DNA of 64,000 nucleotides from Ananas comosus (lineage: Eukaryota > Streptophyta > Magnoliopsida > Poales > Bromeliaceae). Shown here one piece after another: positions 10,756 through 23,212 of this stretch (position 1 is its first letter; each line of letters starts with the position of its first letter). The DNA lies in the NCBI RefSeq assembly GCF_001540865.1, contig NC_033632.1, positions 5,579,619-5,643,618 on the forward strand. The letters run 5' to 3'. The translations under genes and the position numbers were made by a program. Below the pieces are notes generated by a model. That model was given only the letters and a program-made list of their open reading frames with translations, had not been told where the DNA came from and made no database searches.

Positions 10756-12585
10756 AAGTCACCATCTGCAAATTGCAGGATTTAAGTATTGAGTACCGGT
10801 ACCCCTGTGGATTTCAGAATTGGGTGCTCTCGGATTTGAGCATATTCGATGCTGAGTACCGGTACCGACTTGTCGAGTACCGGTACCGAGCCCGAGTACC
10901 GATACTGCATCGGGCGAGTACCGGTACCCAGTGCGTGAGGTTGCGGGCTGAGGGGCCGGGTACCGGTATTGGAGTTGGGTACCAGTACCCCAGCTAGATT
11001 TTTGAGTTGGTAAGGGGTATTTTGGTCTTTTGAAGTGACGATCAACCCAATGTTTATCCTCAGCCTTATATACATGTAGAGAGCTCAGAGAGGAAGATTT
11101 GTTTGTTGCTCTCTCTCTCCCTTTAGTTTTCGGACGTGCTCGTGGTGAAGGTCGCGGCTTGAGCCGGGAGGTTGTTGACGTTGATCCAGAGGACCGTTTG
11201 AGCACGTGGTCGTTGCGGTTGCGCCGTTGGAGGCTGTGCGAACGCGTGGATTCCCTTCTTTCGACTTCTCGCCGTGGTTGGACGATCTTTGCGAGGTGGG
11301 TTGATGTTTACCGAAATCGTCGGATTCCCTCCTACGTCGAGATATTGTCAGCATGTATGTTTTATATATAGTATTATGTTAGTAGCTCAATTCATCGATT
11401 TACATAGTTTTTGTGAAATCTGAGTTGGATTCTTAAATTCTAGAATTGTTTTATATGTTGGACTTGGAATTGACTTAGGAGAAAACCATTAAACCCTACA
11501 CTGTCATTTTCTGAAAAGTTACCAGATTTAGCTATAGGAGCTGTTGTTCTTTTGTATCACCGCTGTTAGTATGCAGTGGATACCCAGATTAGTGTAGGTT
11601 GAGGTTACGCTCGTACTGGGATGCCGAGTTCGTCTTATAGTAGTGTGTAGATTATTTCGGGTTGTCGGGTGCCGTTGTGATTGACGGTGGACCCAGATTT
11701 ATGTATTTTGCATCAGATTGTGCCGAGGGGACGTGAGTTTGGTTATTAGACCCACTACATTGATTATAGTCGTCAGAGCCTGGTTGAGCTCAGCAGAGAC
11801 ACACTTACATATTCTGTTGGATAGCGCCCGCAAGTGCCGCTCCGGAGTAAGGCTTTACGCGCATTGTCGTCGCCGTAGTCTTGTTTGGACAGTGTTCTTG
11901 GGCCGGCCACCTCTGTGGTGGTGTGCAGTATAGCTTGGACTTAGGCTGGACAAGCCAGTTGGCAGTCCCTTGACCTTGGGTTAGTGTAGTCGTTATTGTA
12001 GAGGATGCATTTTTATATGGACAGATAGCTCATTGTGAGTAGTGATAGTATAGTAGCATGTAGCTGTAGAGTACATTCCAGCTTTTCTTGCTATCTCTTG
12101 CATGCATTTCTATAGACTTAGTAGGTGAGCCGTTGAGGTCGGTGACGGTACTCATTGAGGACTACTCTATTTTGTAGTAGTTCTCACATCTTACTGTTGA
12201 CCCCTTTTTGCAGAGCCATCGTCTGCGGCTGCTACTGTTGTGGATTCAGACCGAGATAAGGGAGTCGTGAGTTAGAGCCATCCCTTTCCTTGGTCGCCAG
12301 CTAGAGGAGCACCTATCCAAAGGTAGTTTTGGGGTTTCTTTGTACGTACTGGGATGTTGTCGTGGTACTCGCTGGAGCGAGTTGGGTTATAGACATTTTG
12401 TATGTATAGGAACCCCTCAAGGTTTATATACATGTTTATTTCTCAGTTTAGCAGCTCTTTACCTTATAATTGTAGCTTGGTTTGGTTTACAGGTACAGCT
12501 ATCGTTTCGTATACAGAGAAAATTCCTATATATACGGCAGGTCTGTTGGCGTGCCCAGAGAAACGTGGTAATCCGGGGCGTGATA
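10756..12585 (+). mobile_element. Truncated solo LTR, gypsy-type family B, plus orientation
   Basis: From CTGCAAATTGCAGG to the terminus CCGGGGCGTGATA this is the reverse-orientation relative of 61674-63540, with long collinear similarity at both ends (for example GGTCTGTTGGCGTGCCC near the end). The first part of the LTR is missing. No primer-binding site follows 12585, so no internal region is attached. Apparent open frames of 100-150 codons here lie in opposite strands and track the GTACCGGTAC repeats rather than any domain. Confidence 0.75.
10787..10992. repeat. Cluster of palindromic GTACCGGTAC motifs in the LTR
   Basis: Seven copies or one- to two-base variants of the self-complementary decamer GTACCGGTAC lie within about 200 bases, each usually preceded by GA or GG. 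The homologous LTR at 63290-63510 has about eight. Spacing is irregular. Confidence 0.85.
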
Positions 12586-12807
12586 GAAATATTCCAAAAA
12601 GTACGAAGTTGTTTGAGAATCTCCACTTTCACTGGACAAGCTATCAAATGCTAATATAGACTAGAAAAGATAAAATATTTGATAGGTTGACCAATTTTAA
12701 ATACAATGCATTGAATAGAATTCGATGCAATATCAATATGCACATCTAAGTTAAGAAATAATAGTAGAGCATTCTATACTAAGTTACTTACTATATTTCC
12801 CATATTT

Positions 12808-13380
12808 TTAGTTCGTTTGGTTCAAAGTTAAGTAAGAATTAGTTATTTTAGAGATAGGTATAAGTTCAGAGTTAAGCATGTAATAGACCAATTTTGCATT
12901 TGTATGAAAATTGAGTTGTTCTCGAGAATAAAAAAAATAGCATTTGGATAGATAATTAAGATAGAATAAGAAGAATAGTGGGTAGTTATAAATAGAACAT
13001 AATGATGTTGCCTCTTATATTTGAATTTAAATTTTTAAATTTTATAATTAAAATTTTAAATCTGAATATATAACTTTAAACATTGAAAAATTCAAAATAA
13101 AATTTAAACTTTTAAATCTCAAATTCAAAAATTTAAAGTTCTAAATTTTAAATTTAAGATTAAATTCAAATTTAAAAATATCAAATATCAAAATTTTAAT
13201 TTAAAAAATTAAAATAATAATTTAAAATTTAAAATTTAAAATTTAAAATTATAAATATCAATTTTAAGCTTACAAATTTTTAAATTTTAAAAATCTAAAT
13301 TTTAAATTTGAGATTAGTTAATCATACCCCAATTNCCCAACCCCCAACCCCCCTTAACCCCGAACCAAACGGCCGCTAAT
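12808..13380. mobile_element. AT-rich MITE, possibly PIF/Harbinger-like
   Basis: Ends GTTCGTTTGGTTC and GAACCAAACGGCCGC are inverted, flanked by TTA on the left and TAA on the right, fitting a 3-bp TWA target. The inside is almost pure A/T with repeated TTTAAATT motifs. A single N at 13335 interrupts it, so the right part may be incomplete. Confidence 0.5.
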
Positions 13381-13749
13381 GAATCAATTGAGTAAGAATG
13401 GGCCAAACAACATGTTAAAGTCTCCAAATGCGCTAGAATTTAGGTTTTAATATGTTTTTTTATTTATTTTCAATTTTAATATTTTGGTTTTGGTTTCAGT
13501 TTTAATTTTTATTTTTATTTGAATTTTAATCAATTGAGTAAGAATGGGCCAAGTTTTGATACTCATACGCCACTGTTGTAACTGAAAGTTCAATACTCAT
13601 AAATGTAAGAGGAACACAGTATCCAATATCAATTATCAAATGTGAAACAATAAACAATTTCATCAACTTATTACTTATTAAACAAATCTATAAGCTGCCT
13701 ACACAATCTCAGACAAAGTTTCCAAACGGATATATAAGCTGCGTACACT

Positions 13750-13903
13750 GACCGTCCCTAGACCCAGTGGCCAAGGGCTTGGTAGTTGGTATCCGAGATC
13801 CCAAGTTCAAATCCTAGTTGATTCACATTTCTAGCTAAATTTATTTCTAAATGAAATAAACGAAGCGGGTAGCGTACTACCTACCTCTCAAAAAAAAAAA
13901 AAA
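13750..13903 (+). mobile_element. tRNA-derived SINE
   Basis: A box A-like segment (AGTGGCCAAGGGCTTGG) and a box B-like segment (AAGTTCAAATCC) are spaced as in a Pol III internal promoter. A tRNA-unrelated body and a 13-14 base A tail follow (13890-13903). A weaker relative lies at 51131-51259. Target duplications are not obvious. Confidence 0.7.
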
Positions 13904-14199
13904 TATTAGGCCGAAAATACGTAATTAAGAGGTCAAGCATAGTATCCACTTTTCCTTACCAAATAGTGAGCCAAAATAATTAATTATATATGTTTATCGT
14001 ACGTCAAGGCACTCATCCAAAAAGGCAAAGCCACAAAAACTATAAAAAGATGAATAGCAAGTGAAATAATTAAGTTGATTTAATGTGCCACCGGTCTATG
14101 TGTTCATTGAGAAAACAAGGCAAATTGACAAAACTAAGGCAAAACAAGTACCCTATAATTATTATTAAAATTTTCTTCATTTCAAGATAAAAAAAAAAA

Positions 14200-14243
<44 letters not shown>

Positions 14244-15754
14244 TGCAGAAAGAGCCCCTTCTAACACAACCAGCAATAACCGTGTTTGTTGCATGTGTCG
14301 TTTTTTCTCGAGCCTAGAGGGAGGAAAAAAAATAAAAAAAAAGCTATTAAAACAAAAGTACAAAAGAGAAAACAAAAAAAGAGATATTACAAACATACTC
14401 TGGCCAAATTATCAGCTTCTAAATATATCCCAGCAAAAATCTAGATTCCATATCCCATCAAAAAGTTACATGCTTACCGTTAAAATCACAAATCACATGT
14501 ACAAAACATAATTCACAACAAATCATCCGTTAAAATCGACTTCAATCAAACAAAATCGTGTTGGCACAGATCTATGAATAGTACAACTCCCGATCGACCA
14601 TGAAACGTAGATCGATCATCAAAGAACACGAAAGAGAACTATAGATCGAACCCTAGGAGCCGGAACAATGATCGATTTGAAGCAAATTTATCGGCCAAGA
14701 TCTATTCATATTTCTAATTGATCACATTAACAAGGGTGACCAAATTCATCTTAACATGCAATAAAACAATAGGCTTATATATATTGGCAACAAATTATAT
14801 GATAGAATAAAATATTCCAAAATTTATAGAATAAATATAGTAAAATATATCATTTACTCATCTCATTCTATGTGTCAAAGAAATAAATAAAGTGCAAACC
14901 TTGCAATGACTTTTAAAACTTCGTGGCAAGGTTATCTAGAAGCTAGTCGAGCCCCTCTTCCTTCTTTGTGAATCTACAACCAGCTAAAATAGAGATTTCA
15001 ACAGTCGATAAACAAAACTTAAATTCAGTTGACTAAAATAAGCAATAGAGTATTTATACTGATAAGATAGCCATCTGATGTTGATGATGCAGAATGCATA
15101 TTCTGCAGTCCAGCAATCCAATATTTTTAAACTTAAATTATTAATTTTATAAAGTAAATCAAAATATTAATTTAATTCAAGTTTAAAAATTAAATAAATA
15201 TTTTAATTTAATCTTTAAAATTAATAATTTAATTTAATTTTTAAAAATTAATAATTAATAATTTAATTTAATTAATAATAAGAAATTAAGATTTACAACG
15301 GTGACCCCGTGTGAATTTCTCATCACAATTGAACCATAGTCCCTGATCTCTTTTTTTGTGACTTCATTTCAACAGGAGTTGAGTTAAAACATTTGATAGA
15401 AGCTGTAAAATTTTTCACATTTGATAGAATGTGAAATAACGATGGTAAAATTTTTCACATTTGATAAAATTTTTCTCATCACATTTGATAGAAGCTGTAA
15501 AATGGTAAAATTTTTCAATATGTTTGGTTTGAAATAACGATGGGTATCAGAAATTCAGAATAGTTGATTCCCATTTCCATTTATTTGGTTGAGATAAAAA
15601 AATTAGTTATTAAAAATAATAATTGAAATAAAATTTCAATTAAAATATACAAATAATTAAAATTTAGTTCACAACTCAAAACATGAAGTTAAAATTATAA
15701 TTTAAATTCAAGCTGGAAATTAGGTATTAAAAATTTACATCAAAATTGTGAAAT
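13904..15754. other. AT-rich spacer, no gene seen
   Basis: Contains a long poly(A) run (about 14187-14238), TTAAT-rich palindromic stretches at 15120-15290, and a local direct duplication at 15389-15540 built on TAAAATTTTTCACATTTGAT. All frames are stop-rich. Confidence 0.5.
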
Positions 15755-15755
15755 N

Positions 15756-16141
15756 CCCGGATCCATTTGCATCTCTAATCCTTTCTTAAAAACCGGATTA
15801 AAATTTTCTATTCTAAAAATATCTCAACTATATTATATTTATAATTTCAAATTAAACTAAAATTTTAACTTTAATTTGCTATTTAAATATAAGTTAAAGT
15901 TCATAAATTATTTTTTTTTACTTTTAGATTTTAAATTGAACTTAAATTAAAATCAAAGATTAATATTCTATCAAGAATATTGAATTTGATTTATGAACTT
16001 TAACTTATATTTAAATAGCAAATTAAAGTTAAAATTTTAGTTTAATTTGAAATTATAAATATAATATAGTTGAGATATTTTTAGAATAGAAAATTTTAAT
16101 CCGGTTTTTAAGAAAGGATTAGAGATGCAAATGGATCCGGG
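15756..16141. repeat. Perfect 153-bp inverted repeat, 80-bp spacer
   Basis: Arms 15756-15908 and 15989-16141 are identical reverse complements by direct reading, with no mismatch. The outer end of the left arm touches a single N at 15755. The outer 20 bases of each arm are the terminus of the hAT-like element that continues to the right of 16122. Confidence 0.93.
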
Positions 16142-16727
16142 TTGGTGGAACTCCTGCCACGATCCGCCCAAATGGGACAGTAAATGGGAGAAAATAAACG
16201 AATACGGACCAGGAAACGGGATAATTTTTATAATGCGAGACGTATTTGGGGTAGGAATAGGGAGAAATTTTGACCCGCCTCGATTTCGCCCCAAATCTGT
16301 CCCGCCAAGGTCCGCCCAAAAAATTATTTATATTTTTAAAAAATATCTCTAAAAAATAATGTATTTACGAAAAAGTTCAAAATATAAATAAGTTAGTGCT
16401 CTCATTTCTCATGTATTTAAAATTTTTGAATTTTGCATCGAATTGTGATTGATACTTTTAATTTTATAATTGTTGCTGTTAAATATATATATATATATAT
16501 ATAAAATATTATTAAAAATTATTAATTTATATTTTACAAAATATTAATATATTATAATTTTATAAAAAATATTAGTTAGCGGGGGCGGATTCAGGGCGCC
16601 GGCTAGAGGCAGGTAACAAGACGGAAAGGATTATGGGATATATTTTTTAATCGGTCACGAATTCGAAACAGAAGGCAGGACGGAATTTTGGTAGCCAGGG
16701 CGGGAGGCGGACCGGGGCTCTCGCCGC
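16122..16727 (+). mobile_element. hAT-like non-autonomous element (GGCGG type), right end missing
   Basis: It starts TAGAGATGCAAATGGATCC and follows the same order of sequence as the intact copy at 36002-36612, including TAAATGGGAGAAAATAAAC and the GGGGCGGATTC-rich right part. The right terminus (GCATCCCTA in the other copy) is absent. Sequence changes at about 16727. Confidence 0.65.
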
Positions 16728-17396
16728 CTAAAACAAGATCCATGTTACTACCAAACTTAAAAGAGATGGTGTATTCTATAACCACTTTTACAGAAACCAA
16801 ACTTGATTTGTATCTTTTGAAACCAAAAGAAATGGATAAGTTGAGTTGTAGAATCAAAATGTTTGAACTGTAGGTACTCATTTTAAAATACACTAGTTTA
16901 TGTAAGTTCTGGACTCATATACATTTTTATCCGTTGTTTGCTAATATCGCCAAGTATAGATGAATATAGCTAGTTTGAAGTTTCTTGATCTTTCATGATT
17001 TCTTTTGGGCTGATGATATTCTCAGGCCTCAGCCCTGTGCAAGAAGAATGCCATATATATGATCTGGTAATCATTTTTTCCCCTCCTGATCCTAAGCACA
17101 TTTCATTTTTCGGCCTTTTCTCTATACCGTTAAGACACAACATTGTGTTCCTCTTTCCTTTTTTTTCTTTCTGTCGATGACATTCACTTATTAGGCTTAC
17201 AAACAGGCATGTGGCCCATACAAGCAGTCACCCACAGGCGAAAGAAGAACCATTCACTGCACCTTACTACTGCTTAATTTACGAGGTCTTTAGATTTCTA
17301 AACTACGTATTTACTACATATATAGCTACGTACTTGGGCAATGTATTATTTGTTATTTTGCTAAAATTGTGGCTGTATTGCTAAACTGTCGAATAC
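16728..17396. other. Spacer with no recognised feature
   Basis: Mixed composition, short frames only. I see no repeat shared with the rest of the window. Confidence 0.4.
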
Positions 17397-17404
17397 TCTT
17401 TGCC

Positions 17405-17744
17405 CAAGGATTAAAGTGCCATCGGCACGGGCCGTATCTACCGTGCCGTATCGTGCCAGCAAGATGTCGGCACGATACAGCCCCCGTGCCGATGATACAA
17501 CTCAAAACCCTCTATTCTTGAAATTAGTAGGCAATTTTCTTAACAAAGTTCAAAAGATTTGATAAAAATATGTAATAAATAATTGGTATATTTGTTGCTA
17601 AAAAAAAATAAATATTTCATGCCATTACATATCGACACACATATTATTTTGACCGGCATACATCTGCATGGCCCGGCACGCACCATACCGTACTGTGCCG
17701 GCAAGTTTCCGACACGACTCCGCGTCACGGCACTTTAATCGTTG
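17405..17744. mobile_element. hAT-type MITE with 8-bp target duplication, copy 1
   Basis: 340 bp. Termini CAAGGATTAAAGTGCC and its inverted partner (GGCACTTTAATCGTTG) fit the YARNG start of hAT ends. The 8-bp duplication TCTTTGCC lies at 17397-17404 and 17745-17752. The inside has GGCACGG/CCGTGCC-rich subterminal repeats. Non-coding. Confidence 0.85.
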
Positions 17745-18382
17745 TCTTTGCCTTCTTCTCTTGTCGTTTCGGGTATGCCATTACAAAAGCCTTTTGCGTC
17801 GCCTTTGTAATGACCTTCTTTTCTGTATTCGATGTTCCTGCCTTCTGGACGATACATCTATGCTACTGGATCATCCTCCTTTACTTGATGATGAAACGTC
17901 AAATACTTTATATTATCAAATATAAATATGTGCAATTCAACACAGGCAAGCAGGTGACTACCGGGCTCAGTATATTCTTCCATCATATTATTTCAAAAAG
18001 GATATTTTGCGTAAATACCCTATAAATATAAATTCAGGCACATTCCATTTCAAAGTTGGTGTGTGCATGCATGCCTTGAAAACCTAACTTTATTTGCAGG
18101 TATGCCTCTGCCAGAATATTTATGCGGAAACTTGGGGTGCCTACATAGATACCTGTGGTGGGGTTTGTGCACGAATAAACCAGTACGCATGTAGATCCAT
18201 ATTTCGCAGTTGTATTTATGCAATTTAACATATTTGCAAGCGTATATATGCAAAAAAAAGAGATCTTCAAGAAAGAAATATCAGGCTTTTTTTACAAAAA
18301 AATCATGCCTCGGCAACAATAGGACTTTTTTTATTTGTTTCTGTTTCTGCAACTTTAGTCCACATCTCAACTTTTAAAACAA

Positions 18383-18868
18383 GGGATGATTGTCTATATA
18401 CCTTTCATACGTTTGAAAATATCTGATTTATCTTTATTTTTTTTCTTTCTAAAATACCCCTTATATGTTCCACAGTTTTTATAAAATATCTCCACAGTTA
18501 TTTTTTGTTAAGTTAATTTGGGTTAAACGTGAGTTAAATATCTACCAGAGTTAAAAAAAATTAAAATGCCAATTTTGCCCTTAACTTAAGGGCAAATAAG
18601 AAATGTTGGTGACGGTAGAAGGGTAAAATTAAAATACTTTTTGTGCCCCTGACTTTAAGGGCAAACAAGAAAGTCAGTGATGTGGAAGGGTATATTTGAA
18701 AAGGCAAAATAGTAATTTTACAGAGATAACAGAGTTAATTAATCGATCTTAACTCTAGGGGGATATTAGAAATAAGTTGGAACGTAGAAAGAGTATTTTC
18801 ATATTAGCCTTCTAAAAGGAGTAAATCGGAAAGTCGAGAACTTTTCAGGATATATAAGCAATTGCCTC
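18383..18868. mobile_element. Mutator-type MITE (family M), copy 1
   Basis: 486 bp with ends GGGATGATTGTCTATATACC and inverted GATATATAAGCAATTGCCTC. A 9-bp duplication TTAAAACAA flanks it (18374-18382, 18869-18877). Nine-base duplications point to the Mutator superfamily. Internal landmarks are TTTGCCCTTAACTTAAGGGC and its relatives. Non-coding. Confidence 0.85.
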
Positions 18869-19053
18869 TTAAAACAAAATCATGCCTTGACGCATTCTTT
18901 TGAGCTGAGGTTAATTGCATGCCTTTAAAACTCTGCATCGATTTTGATCTGTACATTGATCATGCAATGCCATGCTATCTTGGTCGTGGAGTGGAGTAGC
19001 AGCTTGGTCTGAAAAGTTAAAAAGGTGTCTAAAGTTGCAGTAAGGAAAAGGTA

Positions 19054-19166
19054 CAGAGTGTGCTTTTTATCCTCAAAATGTCTGAAATAATTTGGCAATT
19101 CCAGATTACTAAAGAGTGTGCCTTTTATCCTCAAAATGTCTGAAATAATTTGGCAACCAGATTACG
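19054..19166 (+). repeat. Tandem duplication of about 56 bp
   Basis: Two adjacent copies of a unit containing TATCCTCAAAATGTCTGAAA and TAATTTGGCAA differ by a few bases and a short deletion. Local slippage or template switching is enough to explain it. Confidence 0.85.
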
Positions 19167-19392
19167 TGCATTATATTATTGGCTATCATTGTACGTTTTA
19201 TCATCAGAGATACGGAGGCAACAAAAGTTCAGCAAGCATGCAACAGTTCATCCAGCGATTGATCTTCTCCATTGCGCTCTCATAGTAAACCGAAAAGGTA
19301 TTTATATTTAATGTGTCATCAAACATGAGAGAACAGAAATATATACATACCTTCAGTTGCAGAATTTAAAAAGCATGTGCTAGTTCTTTTTT

Positions 19393-19756
19393 GGATTAAT
19401 TGCATACAGATTCCCGTAAACATAATGAATTGTAAATATTCCTAATGTTTTCAGATATGTTCCTCTAGTCTGTTACTGTTAGAGAACTATTAGAAAACTA
19501 TTTATATTTTCAATTTTGCTATCACAAATATGTCCCTCCAAAAGTTATAACAGTATAATATAAAAGGAGTAAATATGTCAAAAATTAATCTGGGTAAAAT
19601 ATTTAACCTATAGTTAACTAAACTTTTCTAACGGATTCTAACAACAGGGACATATCTGAAAACATTAGGACTTTTGTAAGGATAACTTATAAAAGTTGAA
19701 TTTTATAGGAATATATTTATAATTCATTATGTTTCCGAAAACCTGTATGCAATTAA
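19393..19756. mobile_element. Mutator-like MITE (family N), copy 1
   Basis: Ends GGATTAATTGCATACAG and CTGTATGCAATTAA form inverted repeats about 50 bp long. The putative 9-bp duplication TTCTTTTTT lies at 19384-19392 and 19757-19765, but low complexity weakens this. Related truncated copies are at 24533-24830 and 29746-30116. Confidence 0.7.
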
Positions 19757-20240
19757 TTCTTTTTTTTTATTTTCCTTCCACTTTCTTATTGTTGGTTATT
19801 TGGGACGGACATTTTTGTCACTGATATATCTGTAAGAATCATAATCATGGTTTATAGTAGGCATGAAGGGATCTCTTTTTTTTTCTCTTTTTTCTTTTTT
19901 TTTTTTTTGGAATGCATAAGTTCAGTCATTCGATTGAAGTTGAGTCATTCGATTGAAGTTGATATAGAGATGATGTTGATTTATGAAATTGTTATCCTTT
20001 CAAAGTTCGAATAAATGATCCTATGTTAGGTGGCTATTATTAGCCAGATTTATAAAGGTTAATGGACCGAATAAGCTATTGATTGCAACTACATATGGTT
20101 TCCAATGCCACTGAGATTGAATTACTTTGATAGATGAAAATAGCTGGTCTGGGATCAACATAACTTAGGAGCTGCAAATTTTTCAATTTTAGTATCTGCT
20201 CCTGAGGAGTTAATTTGTCATATATATATATATATATATA

Positions 20241-21541
20241 TAGGGCTGGCAAATGAGCGAGCCGGCTCGCGTTCGACTCGCGTTCGACTCGATATTTGGC
20301 TCGCTCGAGCTCGATTCGAAATTAAATGAGCTGAGCTTGAACAAAATAAAAGATTCGAAATTCATTTCAAACCGAGCTTGAGTATTACTTGGTTCGTTCG
20401 AATTAGGCTCAAGAAGCTCGAAAAGCTCGACTATATATATATAGTAGAGCTACTATGCTATCGAAAATATAAAAATATAGTGCTTTCGATTTTTTGATTC
20501 TTAGATCAATCCCTTTAATCGTTTCTTATCTTTGGATTAATATTATTATTACCTTGTAGGGACCACTCAATCCTAAGAGTATCATTTAATCCTAAGGGAG
20601 ACCGCAATCATCCCAGCCATACAATTTTTAATCAAAGGATCAAAAATTCAAAAACATCAAATCCTCTATATTTTCGATAGCATAGTAGTTCTACACTATA
20701 TATATATTAAAAAATATATAAATATAATATATTTTAATTATACATAGGTTGAGTGAATAATTTAAGTTTAGTTAAAATTAGGCTAATATTGTTGGCTCAT
20801 AAAAACAAATCCAATAGACAAATAAAAGAATAAAATTTTACTAAATTTATATATTTTTTCTTTCTTTATTTCTTTCTTTCTTTTTTTTCACAGAGCTCTA
20901 AATTTTTAATTTGTTTTTCTCTTTTTCTTTTTCTGTCTCTCACCCTAAGTTGCCAAGCCGGAAGTCCTCTAAGTTACCAAGTAACATCATATGCCCGCCG
21001 TTGCCTACCTTGCTATTAATTGTATGCTTGAGAAAATATACAGAATATTTTTAAAGTAAAAAATTATTATTCATATAAAATTTTAATTTTAGTTATATAT
21101 GATTGGATAGTTTAATTCAATATTTATCTATATAATTTATTTATTTTTCACTACATAAATAAAAATGAATAATATAGAGATTGAAGACGGAAGAAAAGAC
21201 ATGTGAGGCTGAAAAAATTAAATATTCAACTCATAAATTATTTTTTTCATATTATAATACTATATTTCATATAATTATTTTGTACGTTGAACTATTAGAC
21301 ATATTTTTGTATCAAATTATAGATAATGTTCTATATAAATTAAACTATTGATCGTATAATGTTGAGAATTTCAAGCGGCTCATTTAGGGCTCGAGCTCGC
21401 TCAACTTGAAATTAGGCTCGCTCGAGCTCGGCTCGAATTAATTTCAATCCAAGCTTGAGCTTAAATTTAGACTCGAAATTAATTTCAAGCCGAATTTGAG
21501 CCGAGATAAGCTCGCTCGAGCTCGGCTCGTTTCCACCCCTA
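20241..21541. mobile_element. hAT-like element (GCTCGAGC family), full length with a nested insertion
   Basis: Ends TAGGGCTGGCAAATGAGC and inverted GCTCGTTTCCACCCCTA. Both sides abut TATATATA, consistent with an 8-bp duplication but uninformative in (TA)n. The subterminal regions are dense in GCTCGAGC/GAGCTCG palindromes. About 20434-20706 is a short microsatellite-borne element nested inside. Non-coding. Partial relatives lie at 29030-29188, 31426-31903 and 57786-58262. Confidence 0.75.
20434..20706. mobile_element. Micron-like short (S) element nested in the hAT-like element
   Basis: Inverted ends GTAGAGCTACTATGCTATCG and CGATAGCATAGTAGTTCTAC sit between two TATATA runs. The middle has the family landmark GGGACCACTCAATCCTA. 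Non-coding. Confidence 0.7.
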
Positions 21542-21544
21542 TAT

Positions 21545-21784
21545 ATATATAATTGAGCTCCTATGCTTTTAAAAGTACCAAGTCATTAGTGCTTGTAAGT
21601 TTTCGACCTTTGGATTAAGGAATGTGCGGTTAGGATGATGTTGGCCTCCTAGGGTTGAGTGAGTGGTTGGTTGAATAGTATAATCTAACGGATAAAAATG
21701 ATGAAAGGCATAGATCTAACGGTAAAAAATTTAGAAACACCAAATGCTTGGTGCTTTTACAAGCACCATAGCCGAACTCTATAT
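21545..21784. mobile_element. Micron-like S element
   Basis: Ends TGAGCTCCTATGCTTTTAAA and inverted GGTGCTTTTACAAGCACCAT, with TATATA on the left and TCTATATAGA on the right. Internal landmarks are TAGGGTTGAGTGAGTGG and GATCTAACGG. Very close to the copies at 28430 and 34135. Confidence 0.7.
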
Positions 21785-22290
21785 AGAGTATTGGACCCTT
21801 CGTACTCATAAGTTATTTTCGATAATAGAGCTTCTGAATCAACGATCCACTCCGTTAAATATGATCTAGAGTATTTGAAACTTCTAGAAAATAAATTTTG
21901 TAACTTTTCGAAATCATAATAAAGTCCATCAAGCGAGCATAAAATGAACGGTCAAAATCGAACGATGTCTTAAAAATGGATAATCAGATCCTTCAATTTA
22001 AGATCGGAGTTATTGATCTTTATCTAGGTAGTGAATAGAATTTTCTATCAAAAATTCAACCTATTCGGATTCTTTTGCACCGTTAAACTAGCAAGTATTC
22101 CATACCGGCCGTTAAAAATTGTCAATTTTGTGAGCTTTTGATTGTAAGGTAAATGATGTCGAAAAATTATGAAATTTGATTTCTAGATGTTTCAAATGCT
22201 CTAGATAACGTTTAACGGTGTGGATTGTCGATTCGGAAGCTCTATCATCGAAAACAACTTATGATACAGCGATGTCTAATAATAGTATAT
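21785..22290. mobile_element. Micron-like long (L) element
   Basis: About 500 bp palindromic element. Its arms carry TTATTTTCGATAATAGAGCT and inverted AGCTCTATCATCGAAAACAA, with the landmark TTTGATTTCTAGATGTTTC. Extensive (TA)n follows to 22390. Non-coding. Confidence 0.65.
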
Positions 22291-22621
22291 TATGTACCGC
22301 TATATAACTGATATATATATAATATATATATATAATATATATTAATATATATATATATATAATATATATATATCTAATATATAAATATAATATAATATTG
22401 AACTAGAATACTCCTTAGAGCACCAACCTTTCTGCCTCTATAATCTACTCTTAAATTACTAATACCCATGGATTCAAACACATATAGCTACACGACCAAA
22501 CCTACCCCATATTCAACCTACATCTCTCTATCCCACATGTTAAAATTTAAGACACAACCCTTGGTGCTTTTGAAATATTCTACTAACTCTATATACTATA
22601 TATTATATTATAATATATTAT

Positions 22622-23165
22622 ATATATAGATTGAGGCTAGAATTATCTCCGGATCGTAAACACGCCCGTTTACTATCGAGTTGTTTTCGATGATAGAGCT
22701 TTCCAATTAGAAATCGGTCCGATAATAGAACATGATTTATGTCCACTTGAAGTGTTTAGAATACAATTTCAAATCTTTTCAACTCAAATTTGCCCTAATG
22801 ATCAAAGGGTTTCAAAATTTGTAATTTTAATGGGATATAGAGCGTTTTCTGTGTTAAACGGGTAAAGAATTATCACTATCAATTGAATATTTTGTTAGAA
22901 TTTTTAAACTATTTAAACAAATACATACTCGACTGATTACATAACTCTAAACAATGACATTTTTTAAAGAATATTCATTTTCAGCCATTCATTTTTCTGT
23001 TCACTAGATGGATAAAAAACAATATCGAAAATGCGTGAAATTTGATTTCTAGGTAGTTTAAATGGTTTAGATCATATTTAACGGAGCCGATCGTTAATTT
23101 GGAAGCTCTATCATCGAAAATAACTCGATAGTAAACAGGCTCGTTTACTATCGAGAGTATTCTAG
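22622..23165. mobile_element. Micron-like L element
   Basis: Arms contain GTTTACTATCGAGTTG and inverted CTCGTTTACTATCGAG. The right end runs into a (TA)n tract at about 23166-23209. The intervening 22400-22600 looks like a diverged S element (GAGCACCAACC with inverted GGTGCTTTTG). Confidence 0.65.

Positions 23166-23209
<44 letters not shown>

Positions 23210-23212
<3 letters not shown>

Noticed and set aside
10759..11371. Frames of up to 148 codons with repeated YRYP/GTGT residues
   Set aside because: The residue repeats are translations of the GTACCGGTAC motif in several frames. The region is a non-coding LTR.
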